In this document: piece by piece, positions 1-6,901 of the stretch
Layout: every line of letters begins with the position of its first letter
Numbering within the stretch: the stretch's first letter is position 1
Assembly: GCA_031269415.1 (NCBI GenBank)
Contig: JAISZF010000091.1
Coordinates: forward strand, 1-13,219
DNA from: Clostridiales bacterium
GTDB lineage: Bacteria; Bacillota; Clostridia; Lachnospirales; WQUN01
Length of the DNA: 13,219 bases
Reading direction: 5' to 3'
The notes under the pieces: generated by a model
What the model saw: the letters and a program-made list of their open reading frames with translations, nothing else
Told to the model about the DNA's origin: nothing
The model's database searches: none
Translations under genes and position numbers: made by a program

Positions 1-1
1 T

Positions 2-79
2 GAAGAAAGAATTGCTTGGATTTATCAACTTGCACAAAGGAACACACCTTTAGAGGATATCTATGCCCTTTGCGCTTAG
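2..79 (+). CDS. Possible C-terminal tail of a gene cut by the window edge
   Basis: Plus-strand frame 2 is open from the window edge to a TAG at 77-79. It encodes 25 residues beginning EERIAWIYQLAQ and ending EDIYALCA. The mix of charged and hydrophobic residues is protein-like, but 25 codons are too few to identify a family. It would converge on the minus-strand nucleotidyltransferase remnant, and the two stop codons overlap. It could equally be a chance open frame, so the call is tentative. Confidence 0.3.
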   Translation, partial: EERIAWIYQLAQRNTPLEDIYALCA

Positions 80-713
80 GCATTTTGTATATGTTTTTTA
101 GATTTGCTCATTTCGAGTAATGGAGAATCAATGTATATGATGTACCCGTATGTTATGTTTCCAGATGAGACTCTAGTTACGCACTCCGACATAATAGAAA
201 AAGTTGGCATTGAAAGTTTCCATTGCAGAATATTCGGTTGCAGGCCAAACAGCCTTACGAGCTTCTCTATACGCTCCCGTTCGCGAGGTTGTTCTTTCTT
301 TGGCGTGTTTGCCAATGTTTCCTGCGTCTGCCTGACAAACTCACCCATATCGGCTTCAACGTCAGGCGGGAGGGCAAACTGGAAGCCGTCTCTCACAAAG
401 TCGGACAATCGGTATATGTCGCGCTTGTGCTTTCGTATGTCCGTGCTGTCCACGCGGCCTCCCGCCGTTCTGCGCTCAGTTAAATCAAGCCAAGCCTTCG
501 CTTTGAACGGTATCAGGAACATCTCGTCAAGCACGGGCAGCCCGTCGATTTTGCGAACGCCGTCGCGGAGGAAACCGTAATACTCATCATTCAGCAGTAT
601 CGCCGACAGACTCGATATGTCCTCGCCAATCGGGACGGGCGTAATCCGCGCGTCATTCGGGAGAATCAAGCCGTCTTGAAGCTTTTCAGCCTTGATAATA
701 TGCCGTCGTACAT
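76..713 (-). pseudogene. AbiEii-like nucleotidyltransferase, N-terminal core deleted and frameshifted
   Basis: The natural start is the ATG at 711-713, with GGAGG at 720-724 six bases upstream. That frame gives only MYDGILSRLKSFKTA before a TGA at 666-668. A second frame, open from a GTG at 724-726 that lies inside the Shine-Dalgarno, continues to TAA at 76-78. From about base 675 on it reads like the C-terminal two-thirds of AbiEii-type nucleotidyltransferases: DARITPVPIGEDISSLSAIL, then FLIPFKAKAWLDLTERR, VDSTDIRKHKRDIYRL. I recall this pattern from the family. The expected N-terminal nucleotidyltransferase core (a GG-containing strand and a D-x-D metal motif) is absent from both frames. 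The simplest reading is an internal deletion with a frame change. The last ~50 residues come from AT-rich DNA, look unlike the family, and may be read-through. The gene would have been the toxin partner of the HTH gene just upstream. Re-initiation at the GTG could still make a 216-aa fragment without a catalytic site. Confidence 0.6.
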
Positions 714-716
714 AAT

Positions 717-1670
717 CTACCTCCACAACTTCCTATAGATTTCGTTTGCCGCCTGTTCCACACGCGGGTCGTCAAGCGCGTTGCCGAGCGACACTATGAC
801 AGACAGCGGGTCGGCAGTGTTGGGGTTGTCTGACAGCAATGTGGGAGCGTACTTCCACACCTCAACCCTGACTTGGCTGCCGCAGTCGGACAGATTGCTC
901 TCTCCGTTCAGTTTGCCGCTCTTGCTGTAATAGGCGAAAGTCGGCACAATATCATCGGCAAGCATAGTCGTCTCCGCCAACGCGCTGATGCCGCCAAAAG
1001 GCAGATTGCTCACGCTGTCGCGGCTTACGTAGACAATATCGCGTACAGGGTCGAGCAGATGGGGGTTTGCCGCCTCAAACAATGCCTCGTGGGGCAGTTT
1101 GCCCTCAATAACCACCTGTACTCCGTCCTTGCTGACCTCGAACAGGTTCAACTTTTGCAGTTGCCTTACCGCCCTCGTTATCTGCATCGCGGATATCGCG
1201 AGTTTGCCTGTCAGCTTGCCGGGGTAAAGTTTGCCGCTCGCTTGGTACAAGTAGCTGAACAGCACTAACTGCGCGGACGGCATCAGCTTCTCGCGGGAAG
1301 TCGGCTCGGCATACAGCCGTTCCCGCAATACCGCGCCCATAAAAGGCAGATAGATTTGCTCCGTCGCCACGAACGGGACTTTCGCCGCAATTAAACCCTT
1401 CCTGCGTTCGCCGGACAGTTCGTTCAGCTTCAGCGCAACAGGCATCCCGGCAACTTCGCGTATCCGCTCAAACTGGCGCGCCGCCGCTTGAACTGTGGGT
1501 ATCTCGCATCGAGGCTCGGCGAATAGGCAAACGACGTCATCAAGCGTCACCTGCCAAAACTCGTATGTGTCATACATAATCAGTTGGAGTCCGCCGCCGG
1601 CCCAAGGCTCGGCGATCACTTTCACTCCAAGCGCGTCTGCGAGTCGTAACATTTCATCGCCTGCTTTCAC
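717..1670 (-). CDS. Winged-helix protein, AbiEi-type antitoxin/regulator-like
   Basis: This is a 317-aa soluble protein with no signal peptide. The middle (about residues 132-190) looks like a winged helix-turn-helix: a helix with PSAQLVLFSYLYQ, then KLAISAMQITRAVRQLQKL and a wing-like FEVSKDGVQVVI. The end (ADPLSVIVSLGNALDDPRVE) resembles the C-terminus of AbiEi-type proteins, which pair with AbiEii nucleotidyltransferases in type IV toxin-antitoxin loci. The downstream remnant supports that assignment. The start is a GTG 13 nt after the tyrS stop, preceded by a moderate GAAGAG; an in-frame stop just upstream rules out a longer form. An ATG at 1650-1652 (codon 7) is an alternative but lacks a clear ribosome binding site. 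The stop TAG (717-719) lies inside the short gap between the partner's Shine-Dalgarno and its ATG, so the two were translationally coupled. It is probably cotranscribed with pepT-tyrS. The family call is from memory of sequence pattern, not a search. Confidence 0.55.
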   Translation of the reverse strand: MKAGDEMLRLADALGVKVIAEPWAGGGLQLIMYDTYEFWQVTLDDVVCLFAEPRCEIPTVQAAARQFERIREVAGMPVALKLNELSGERRKGLIAAKVPFVATEQIYLPFMGAVLRERLYAEPTSREKLMPSAQLVLFSYLYQASGKLYPGKLTGKLAISAMQITRAVRQLQKLNLFEVSKDGVQVVIEGKLPHEALFEAANPHLLDPVRDIVYVSRDSVSNLPFGGISALAETTMLADDIVPTFAYYSKSGKLNGESNLSDCGSQVRVEVWKYAPTLLSDNPNTADPLSVIVSLGNALDDPRVEQAANEIYRKLWR

Positions 1671-1683
1671 ATATAACTCTTCA

Positions 1684-2904
1684 CTATCCGATCACCTTAA
1701 CCCGGTGGAACACCTTTTTACCCTTCTGTATCAAAACCTGATTCCCAACCGATTCCACAATACAATCGAAACCCTCGACCTTCCGCTCGTTAACGCGGAC
1801 GCCGCCCTGTTCAATCAGCCTGCGCCCTTCGCCGCGAGACGCGATAAGGCCGGTTCTGGAAAGCAGATCAATAATGTTCATGCCTCCGCCCCATTCCGAC
1901 GCGGAAATTTCCGTTTCCGGCACGGAACCGCCCGACGCGCCGCCGCCGAAGAGTTCGCGCGCGGCGTTCATCGCCTGTGACGCGTCTTCCTCGCCGTGGA
2001 TAGCCTTCGTCAATTCAAACGCCAATTTTTCTTTAGCCCTGTTCAACTCGCCGCCCTGCCATTTACTCATTTCATTGATCTCGGACATAGGCAGGAATGT
2101 CAGCAGCTTAAGCAATTTGATAACGTCGGCGTCGCCGACATTGCGCCAGTACTGGAAAAATTCGTAAGGCGAAGTCTTTTCGCGATCCAGCCATACAGCG
2201 CCCTTCTGGCTTTTACCCATCTTCTTGCCGTCGGATGTGGTCAGCAGCGTGTACGTCATACATTCGGCCTCGGCGTTTTCCACGCGGCGGATCAAATCCG
2301 CCCCGGCCAGAATATTCGACCACTGGTCATTTCCGCCCACTTGGAGCTTGCAACCATAGCGCCTGTACAATTCCAGAAAATCATACGCCTGCATCAGCAT
2401 GTAATTAAACTCGAAGAAGGTAAGGCCGCGCTCAAACCGTGACCGGTACGCGTCGGCGGTCAGCATCTTGTTGACAGTGAAATGCACTCCGTATTCCCGG
2501 ATAAACGGAATATATTTTAAATCCAGAAGCCAGTCGGCGTTATCGACCATTATCGCCTCGCCGTCTGAAAAATCCAGGAATCTCGAAAACTGCCGTTTAA
2601 AGCACGCGCAGTTATGCTCAATCCGCTCACGCGGCATCATTTGCCGCAATTCGGTTTTGTCGGTAGGGTCGCCGACAAAACCCGTGCCGCCGCCAACAAG
2701 CACAATTGGCCGGTGGCCGGCGCGCTGGAGGTGAGTCAACGCCATTATAGGAACAAAGTGACCGATAGTAAGGCTGTCGGCGGTGGGATCAAAACCCGAA
2801 TATAAAGTCACCCGTTCGTTTTCCAGTAATTTTCGGATGGCCGTCTCGTCGCTGATCTGCTCAATAAAGCCCCTCTCCCGCAGAGTGTCAAAAACATTTT
2901 CCAT
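1684..2904 (-). CDS. tyrS: Tyrosine--tRNA ligase
   Basis: This cytosolic class I aminoacyl-tRNA synthetase charges tRNA-Tyr with tyrosine using ATP. At 406 aa it has the usual bacterial length. The Rossmann catalytic domain carries SGFDPTADSLTIGHF (residues 36-50, the HIGH-type signature), Y168, Q172 and D175 of the tyrosine pocket, GGNDQWSNI (190-198), and KMGKS (228-232, the KMSKS loop). The last ~65 residues form the S4 RNA-binding domain (RTGLIASRGEGRRLI). The ATG at 2902-2904 is preceded by GAAGGGA seven bases away, and that site overlaps the pepT stop. The 13-nt gap indicates cotranscription with pepT. There is no room for a T-box leader, which often controls tyrS in Firmicutes. A second tyrosyl-tRNA synthetase elsewhere in the genome is possible but cannot be judged here. 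Confidence 0.97.
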   Translation of the reverse strand: MENVFDTLRERGFIEQISDETAIRKLLENERVTLYSGFDPTADSLTIGHFVPIMALTHLQRAGHRPIVLVGGGTGFVGDPTDKTELRQMMPRERIEHNCACFKRQFSRFLDFSDGEAIMVDNADWLLDLKYIPFIREYGVHFTVNKMLTADAYRSRFERGLTFFEFNYMLMQAYDFLELYRRYGCKLQVGGNDQWSNILAGADLIRRVENAEAECMTYTLLTTSDGKKMGKSQKGAVWLDREKTSPYEFFQYWRNVGDADVIKLLKLLTFLPMSEINEMSKWQGGELNRAKEKLAFELTKAIHGEEDASQAMNAARELFGGGASGGSVPETEISASEWGGGMNIIDLLSRTGLIASRGEGRRLIEQGGVRVNERKVEGFDCIVESVGNQVLIQKGKKVFHRVKVIG

Positions 2905-2917
2905 ATTAAAATCCCTT

Positions 2918-4138
2918 CTATACAGATGATTTACATATATTAACTATAACTTCCACAGCCTTTCCCATAGACTGTAACGGAATATACTCATAAGGCCCGT
3001 GAGCGTTATGCCCTCCGGTGAAGATATTCGGACACGGCAGCCCCATATAGCAAAGGCGCGAGCCGTCCGTTCCGCCGCGTATGGGTTTACGGATGGGCGT
3101 AATTCCCGCGTCCTCAATCGCCTTGTGGGCTATGTCCACGACATGCCCGTGTCCCGCCAAAGGACCGGCCATATTGTAGTATTCGTCATATTGATTAAGC
3201 GAAAGCGCGCCGCCGTATTTCTCATTGAGTTCGGCAACGGTTTTTTCGATGAACGCCTTGCGGGCCTTTAATCCGTCTAAATCGAAATCGCGTACTAAGA
3301 ACACAACCTTGGCCTGTTCCACATGACCTTGAATCTCCAGCAGATGAAAGAAGCCCTCATAACCCTCCGTTTTGGCGGGTATTTCATTTTCAGGCATACG
3401 CGAGACCAATTCAGCGGCGATAAGCCCGGCGTTGATCATAATACCCTTGGCTGATCCGGTATGAACGCTTTTTCCGGCAATCTTAATTATAGCGCGCGCC
3501 GCGTTGAAGTTCTCCGACTCCAATTCCCCGATCTCCCCGCCGTCTATCGTATAGGCGAACGCCGCCCCGAAGGTTTTTAAATCAAATCGATCAACCCCGT
3601 GGCCGACCTCTTCGTCGGGCGTAAAGCCGACACAGATCTTGCCGTGCGGTATATCCGGGTTTTCAATAAGATATTCCATCGCGGTCAAAATTTCAGCCAG
3701 CCCCGCTTTGTCGTCCGCGCCCAGCAGCGTGCCGCCGCTCGCGGTAATTATATCCATGCCCTTATATTTTTTTAAATCGGGAAATTCTTTCGGGGAAAGC
3801 GTTACGCCGCCACCCAATGTAATATCCACGCCGTCATAATCATGGGTTATCCGCGGCTTTACATCTTTGCCCGAACAATCGGGCGAGGTGTCCACGTGCG
3901 CCACAAAGCCTATCGCGGGACCCTCCGTATTAATATTGGACGGCAGTGAGGCGTACACATAGCCGTTTTCATCTTTAGAGACGTCTCGCAGCCCGATTGA
4001 TTTACATTCTTCCGCCAGCGCGGCGGATAGATCCAGTTGTTTGAGAGTGGTGGGGAACGTGTCGGACTCGTTGGCCGACTGCGTATCCACCTGAACGTAT
4101 CGCAGAAAACGTGTTTTAACAGATTCCAAAATATTCAT
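2918..4138 (-). CDS. pepT: Peptidase T (M20 tripeptide aminopeptidase)
   Basis: This cytosolic zinc aminopeptidase removes the N-terminal residue from tripeptides (M20B family). It is 406 aa from the ATG at 4136-4138, close to the usual ~410. That start has AAGGAG six bases upstream. A frame extension to 4192 would add 18 residues but has no ribosome binding site and would run into the promoter. Expected metal and catalytic residues are visible: HVD (His81, Asp83), GADDKAG (Asp142), TPDEEVGHG (Glu176/Glu177), TIDGGEIG (Asp199), and GGHNAHGPYEY near the C-terminus (His377/His380). The dimerisation-domain stretch AGKSVHTGSAKG is also present. It is the first gene of the leftward operon and is transcribed divergently from a peptide-type ABC importer, so it may process the imported peptides. 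Confidence 0.96.
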   Translation of the reverse strand: MNILESVKTRFLRYVQVDTQSANESDTFPTTLKQLDLSAALAEECKSIGLRDVSKDENGYVYASLPSNINTEGPAIGFVAHVDTSPDCSGKDVKPRITHDYDGVDITLGGGVTLSPKEFPDLKKYKGMDIITASGGTLLGADDKAGLAEILTAMEYLIENPDIPHGKICVGFTPDEEVGHGVDRFDLKTFGAAFAYTIDGGEIGELESENFNAARAIIKIAGKSVHTGSAKGIMINAGLIAAELVSRMPENEIPAKTEGYEGFFHLLEIQGHVEQAKVVFLVRDFDLDGLKARKAFIEKTVAELNEKYGGALSLNQYDEYYNMAGPLAGHGHVVDIAHKAIEDAGITPIRKPIRGGTDGSRLCYMGLPCPNIFTGGHNAHGPYEYIPLQSMGKAVEVIVNICKSSV

Positions 4139-4169
4139 GGCTTTCTCCTTTTTTGTATGTGTTTGACAT

Positions 4170-4200
4170 AGTATACCACAATTATCCCTCAATTGAGCAA
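4170..4200 (-). promoter_or_regulatory. Promoter for the pepT-tyrS operon (extended -10)
   Basis: Read on the minus strand, the -10 is TATACT (4170-4175), preceded by TGG, which forms an extended -10. A weak -35, TTGCTC (4195-4200), lies 19 bases upstream; an extended -10 promoter can tolerate this. Transcription would begin around 4163, leaving a leader of about 25 nt that contains only the pepT ribosome binding site. Confidence 0.6.
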
Positions 4201-4213
4201 GTTACATTCTTGC
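4188..4213. promoter_or_regulatory. Symmetric sites between the divergent promoters (candidate operators)
   Basis: A perfect 10-bp palindrome, CTCAATTGAG (4188-4197), overlaps the pepT -35. An inverted repeat, GCAAG (4197-4201) / CTTGC (4209-4213) with a 7-nt spacer, sits exactly between the two -35 boxes. Either could bind a dimeric regulator acting on both operons. No regulator gene is adjacent, and short symmetric words also occur by chance in AT-rich DNA. Confidence 0.3.
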
Positions 4214-4237
4214 AATCTTTTTGAAATATTATATAAT
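4210..4237 (+). promoter_or_regulatory. Sigma-A-type promoter of the ABC transporter operon
   Basis: TTGCAA (4210-4215) and a perfect TATAAT (4232-4237) are separated by 16 bases in an AT-rich stretch. The expected transcription start is near 4244, so the message would open with a small GGGC-AAA-GCCC stem-loop (4244-4254). The promoter lies back to back with the pepT promoter, with 9 bases between the two -35 boxes. Confidence 0.75.
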
Positions 4238-4270
4238 GAATGCGGGCAAAGCCCTAAAAAAAATTTCCAT

Positions 4271-4312
4271 AGGAGGTGAAAGCCGTTATTTGTACGTATG
4301 TAACGGCGAAAA
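4271..4312 (+). promoter_or_regulatory. Distant Shine-Dalgarno with intervening stem-loop
   Basis: The only strong ribosome binding site before the binding-protein gene is AGGAGGTG at 4271-4278. It ends 36 nt from the ATG when measured from the last base of AGGAGG. Between them lies a perfect 7-bp stem, GCCGTTA (4282-4288) / TAACGGC (4301-4307), with a 12-nt loop. If the stem forms, it leaves only 10 unpaired bases between AGGAGG and ATG, a workable spacing. The bases directly before the ATG (GGCGAAAA) are a poor Shine-Dalgarno. An in-frame TAA at 4301-4303 excludes any earlier start for this gene. Confidence 0.55.
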
Positions 4313-6814
4313 ATGAACAAACAACAGGTAACCGCGCTGCTTTTGGCCGCGCTTATGGCAGGGCTTACGGCTTGCGGAAACAGCAATAATCAAAACCCGC
4401 CCGCGAGCGAGTCGGCGGCTGTTCAGGAATCCGCGGCGCCGAGCGAAACGGCGGCAGAAACACCCGCGTCCGCGACGGCGGAACCGGCAGCGGAGGCCGC
4501 CGTAAACCGCCCGCTGGTTATCGCCACAAGCGACATGAACGGTAAATTTTCCCCGTTCACCTATGAGAGCGCGTATGATAACGAAATCGTTGAAATGGTT
4601 CTGGGCGAGGCGCTGATTATGAACGACCGTCTGGGAGAGCTTGTTTACAACGGCATTGAGGGCGAAACCCGTTCTTACAACGGAACCGACTATTTCTACA
4701 ACGGCTTGGCAGACGGCGAGGTAGTTCGCGACGAAGCGGCCGACACTACCATTTACCGCCTCAAACTGCGTGAAGGCGTCACGTTCTCGGATGGCGAGGA
4801 ATTGAATATCGACGACATTATCTTTACAATGTACGCCTATGTGGATCCGTCATATACAGGCAATTCGACCCTGTATTCCGTGCCGATCCAGGGCCTCGCG
4901 GAGTATCGCCAAGGCTATGAGAACGCCGCGTCCTCGTTTCAGGCATCGATTGACGCCATAGTGGCCGCCGGTCCGGACGGAGCTTCGGAATCCGCCAACT
5001 ATACCGCGGACATGTTCGCGCAATTCTGGGAAGGCTACAACGCCAACCTGAAGTCCAGCCTCGAAGCCCTTGTGGCTTACGTAAACTCGGCGTACGCGTC
5101 CGCGGTTGAGGATATCAAGCCCGGCGCGACGGATCTGGATTCCAACGCGGGCCTCCAGATCGCGCTCGGCATGTACGGCTGGGGATTCGCCGATCCCGGT
5201 GAAGGCGGCGGTATTACCGACGCTGCCGGTACGGTGTTTGATCTCGAGTCTACATACCCGACGATCGACGATTATATCGCGTCAGTGAACGCCAAGTATG
5301 AAACCGGTTATCAGGGCGCTTCCGAGGCCGGCGAATTCGACGGCGTGCCCGGCGCTAAATCTTACGCCACATTCGTGTCCGAAATAATCAATGAAATGGT
5401 TCTTGAAAATCCCGACATGGTTACGCGCGGCGTGACCAGTATATCGGGCATTAAACGCGTAAGTGATTATGAACTGGAGATTGTTGTGAACGGCTACGAT
5501 TCCTCGGCGGTCTTTAAGTTATTCCAGTTCTATCCCGCCCCGCTGCATTATTACGGCGACGAATCCAAGTATGACTTCGACGGCGGCACATTCGGTTTCG
5601 ATTACGGCGACACGGCGTTCTTCTCCGACACCGAAACCAATCCCATGGGCGCGGGTCCCTATAAATTCGTTAAATATGAGAATAAAATCGTTTATCTGGA
5701 AGCGAATGAGAACTACTGGAAGGGCGCTCCGCTAATCAAAGAAGTACAGTACAGGGTGACAAGCGACTCCGACAATATCCCCGCCATTCAGACCGGAACG
5801 GTGGATATTGCCAATGTCAGCATGAACACCGCGCGCGCGGATCAGATCAAACAGGTCAACAACGGCGATCTGAGCGGCGACGTAATAACTTATTCAGCGG
5901 TTAAAAACCTGGGTTACGGCTACATTGGCCTGAACGCCAAGAATGTCTCCGTGAACGGCGAACGAAGCTCGGACGCGTCAAAGAATCTGCGCAAGGGCAT
6001 AGCCACGATATTCGCGGCTTTCCGCGATATGACCGTTTCCACGTATTACGGCGAACTTGCCAACGTAATCAACTACCCGATGTCCGAAACCAGTTGGGCC
6101 GCGCCGCAGCGCACCGACGCCGGTTATACGGTCGCTTACTCCAAAGACATTAGCGGCAATGATATATATACTTCGTCCATGAGCGAAACAGAGAGGGAGG
6201 AAGCCGCGAAGCAGGCGGCTCTGGGTTTCTTTGAGGCCGCGGGCTATACTGTCGCGGACGGCAAGGTAACAGCCGCCCCCGCGAACGGCCGGACGACATT
6301 TGAAGTCTGGATACCGGCGGGCGGCGAAGGCGACCATCCCAGTTTCCTGCTGCTGACCAAGTCAAAGGAAGCGCTTGAGTCCATCGGAATTACGCTGAAT
6401 ATCCGCGATCTGCCGTCGCAGTCCACCGGCGACCTTTGGGACGGCCTGGACGCCGAAACCGTGGACATGTGGTGCGCGGCGTGGGAAGCCACTCTGGATC
6501 CCGATATCTATCAATTGTATCACTCCGACGGCCTTGTCGGAACCGGTACCGGCGCGAATCACTACGGCGTGGACGATCCCGCGCTGGATGAAGCCATTGC
6601 GGCCACCCGCGTGAATCCCAACAATGACGAGCGCAAAGTCCTTTTCATGGAAGCCTTCAACGTCATTCTGGATCAGGGCGTCGAGGTGCCGGTATATCAG
6701 AGAGACAACTGCTACATCTTCTCAACGCAGCGTATAGACGTCAGCACGCTTCCCGGCGACATGACGACTTATTATCAGTTTACTATGGGCATAGAGAAGA
6801 TCGCATTGAAATAA
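4313..6814 (+). CDS. Peptide/opine-type ABC transporter substrate-binding lipoprotein (SBP family 5), enlarged
   Basis: This lipoprotein captures the substrate outside the membrane for the four downstream importer proteins. Residues 1-20 form a short lipoprotein signal ending in the lipobox LTAC, with Cys21 as the lipidated residue. An Ala/Glu/Pro/Ser-rich tether follows to about residue 66. The mature fold begins at PLVIATSDMNGKFSPF. LREGVTFSDGEELNIDDIIF (152-171) and GAGPYKFVKYE (446-456) with NENYWKGAP (465-473) are hallmarks of the OppA/DppA family. At 833 aa it is far longer than the usual 500-600. About 185 residues (roughly 191-375) lie between the early fold and ISGIKRVSDYELEIVV. They are rich in Ala, Tyr and acidic residues and probably partly helical. 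The ligand cannot be predicted beyond a likely oligopeptide or related compound. Confidence 0.93.
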   Translation: MNKQQVTALLLAALMAGLTACGNSNNQNPPASESAAVQESAAPSETAAETPASATAEPAAEAAVNRPLVIATSDMNGKFSPFTYESAYDNEIVEMVLGEALIMNDRLGELVYNGIEGETRSYNGTDYFYNGLADGEVVRDEAADTTIYRLKLREGVTFSDGEELNIDDIIFTMYAYVDPSYTGNSTLYSVPIQGLAEYRQGYENAASSFQASIDAIVAAGPDGASESANYTADMFAQFWEGYNANLKSSLEALVAYVNSAYASAVEDIKPGATDLDSNAGLQIALGMYGWGFADPGEGGGITDAAGTVFDLESTYPTIDDYIASVNAKYETGYQGASEAGEFDGVPGAKSYATFVSEIINEMVLENPDMVTRGVTSISGIKRVSDYELEIVVNGYDSSAVFKLFQFYPAPLHYYGDESKYDFDGGTFGFDYGDTAFFSDTETNPMGAGPYKFVKYENKIVYLEANENYWKGAPLIKEVQYRVTSDSDNIPAIQTGTVDIANVSMNTARADQIKQVNNGDLSGDVITYSAVKNLGYGYIGLNAKNVSVNGERSSDASKNLRKGIATIFAAFRDMTVSTYYGELANVINYPMSETSWAAPQRTDAGYTVAYSKDISGNDIYTSSMSETEREEAAKQAALGFFEAAGYTVADGKVTAAPANGRTTFEVWIPAGGEGDHPSFLLLTKSKEALESIGITLNIRDLPSQSTGDLWDGLDAETVDMWCAAWEATLDPDIYQLYHSDGLVGTGTGANHYGVDDPALDEAIAATRVNPNNDERKVLFMEAFNVILDQGVEVPVYQRDNCYIFSTQRIDVSTLPGDMTTYYQFTMGIEKIALK

Positions 6815-6835
6815 CCCCGTTTGTGATTCGGTAAA

Positions 6836-6866
6836 AGCGCCCCCGCCCAATAGCGGCGGGGGCGCT
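6836..6866 (+). terminator. Strong intercistronic hairpin after the binding-protein gene
   Basis: AGCGCCCCCGCC (6836-6847) pairs perfectly with GGCGGGGGCGCT (6855-6866) across a 7-nt loop, a 12-bp, almost all-GC stem 21 nt after the stop. No T-run follows, so it is unlikely to be a full terminator. Such structures between binding-protein and permease genes commonly protect the upstream message from 3' decay or partly attenuate transcription, giving more binding protein than permease. Confidence 0.6.
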
Positions 6867-6901
6867 CCATATAAGCGAAAATCTCGGATTGGGGTGAACA
6901 T

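Noticed and set aside
104..580. 158-codon plus-strand open frame opposite the nucleotidyltransferase remnant
   Set aside because: It is antisense to recognisable family sequence, its translation looks like shadow coding (many Ser and Arg), and it has no ribosome binding site.
2905..2917. T-box or other riboswitch before tyrS
   Set aside because: The pepT-tyrS gap is only 13 nt and the operon leader is about 25 nt, so there is no room.
4139..4192. Longer pepT start giving 18 extra residues
   Set aside because: The extension has no ribosome binding site, covers the extended -10 promoter, and is unlike the family N-terminus. The ATG at 4138 has a strong AAGGAG.
4298..4303. ATG immediately followed by TAA in the transporter leader (a minimal start-stop)
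   Set aside because: It lies in the loop and right arm of the hairpin, 21 nt from the Shine-Dalgarno, and is most likely coincidental.
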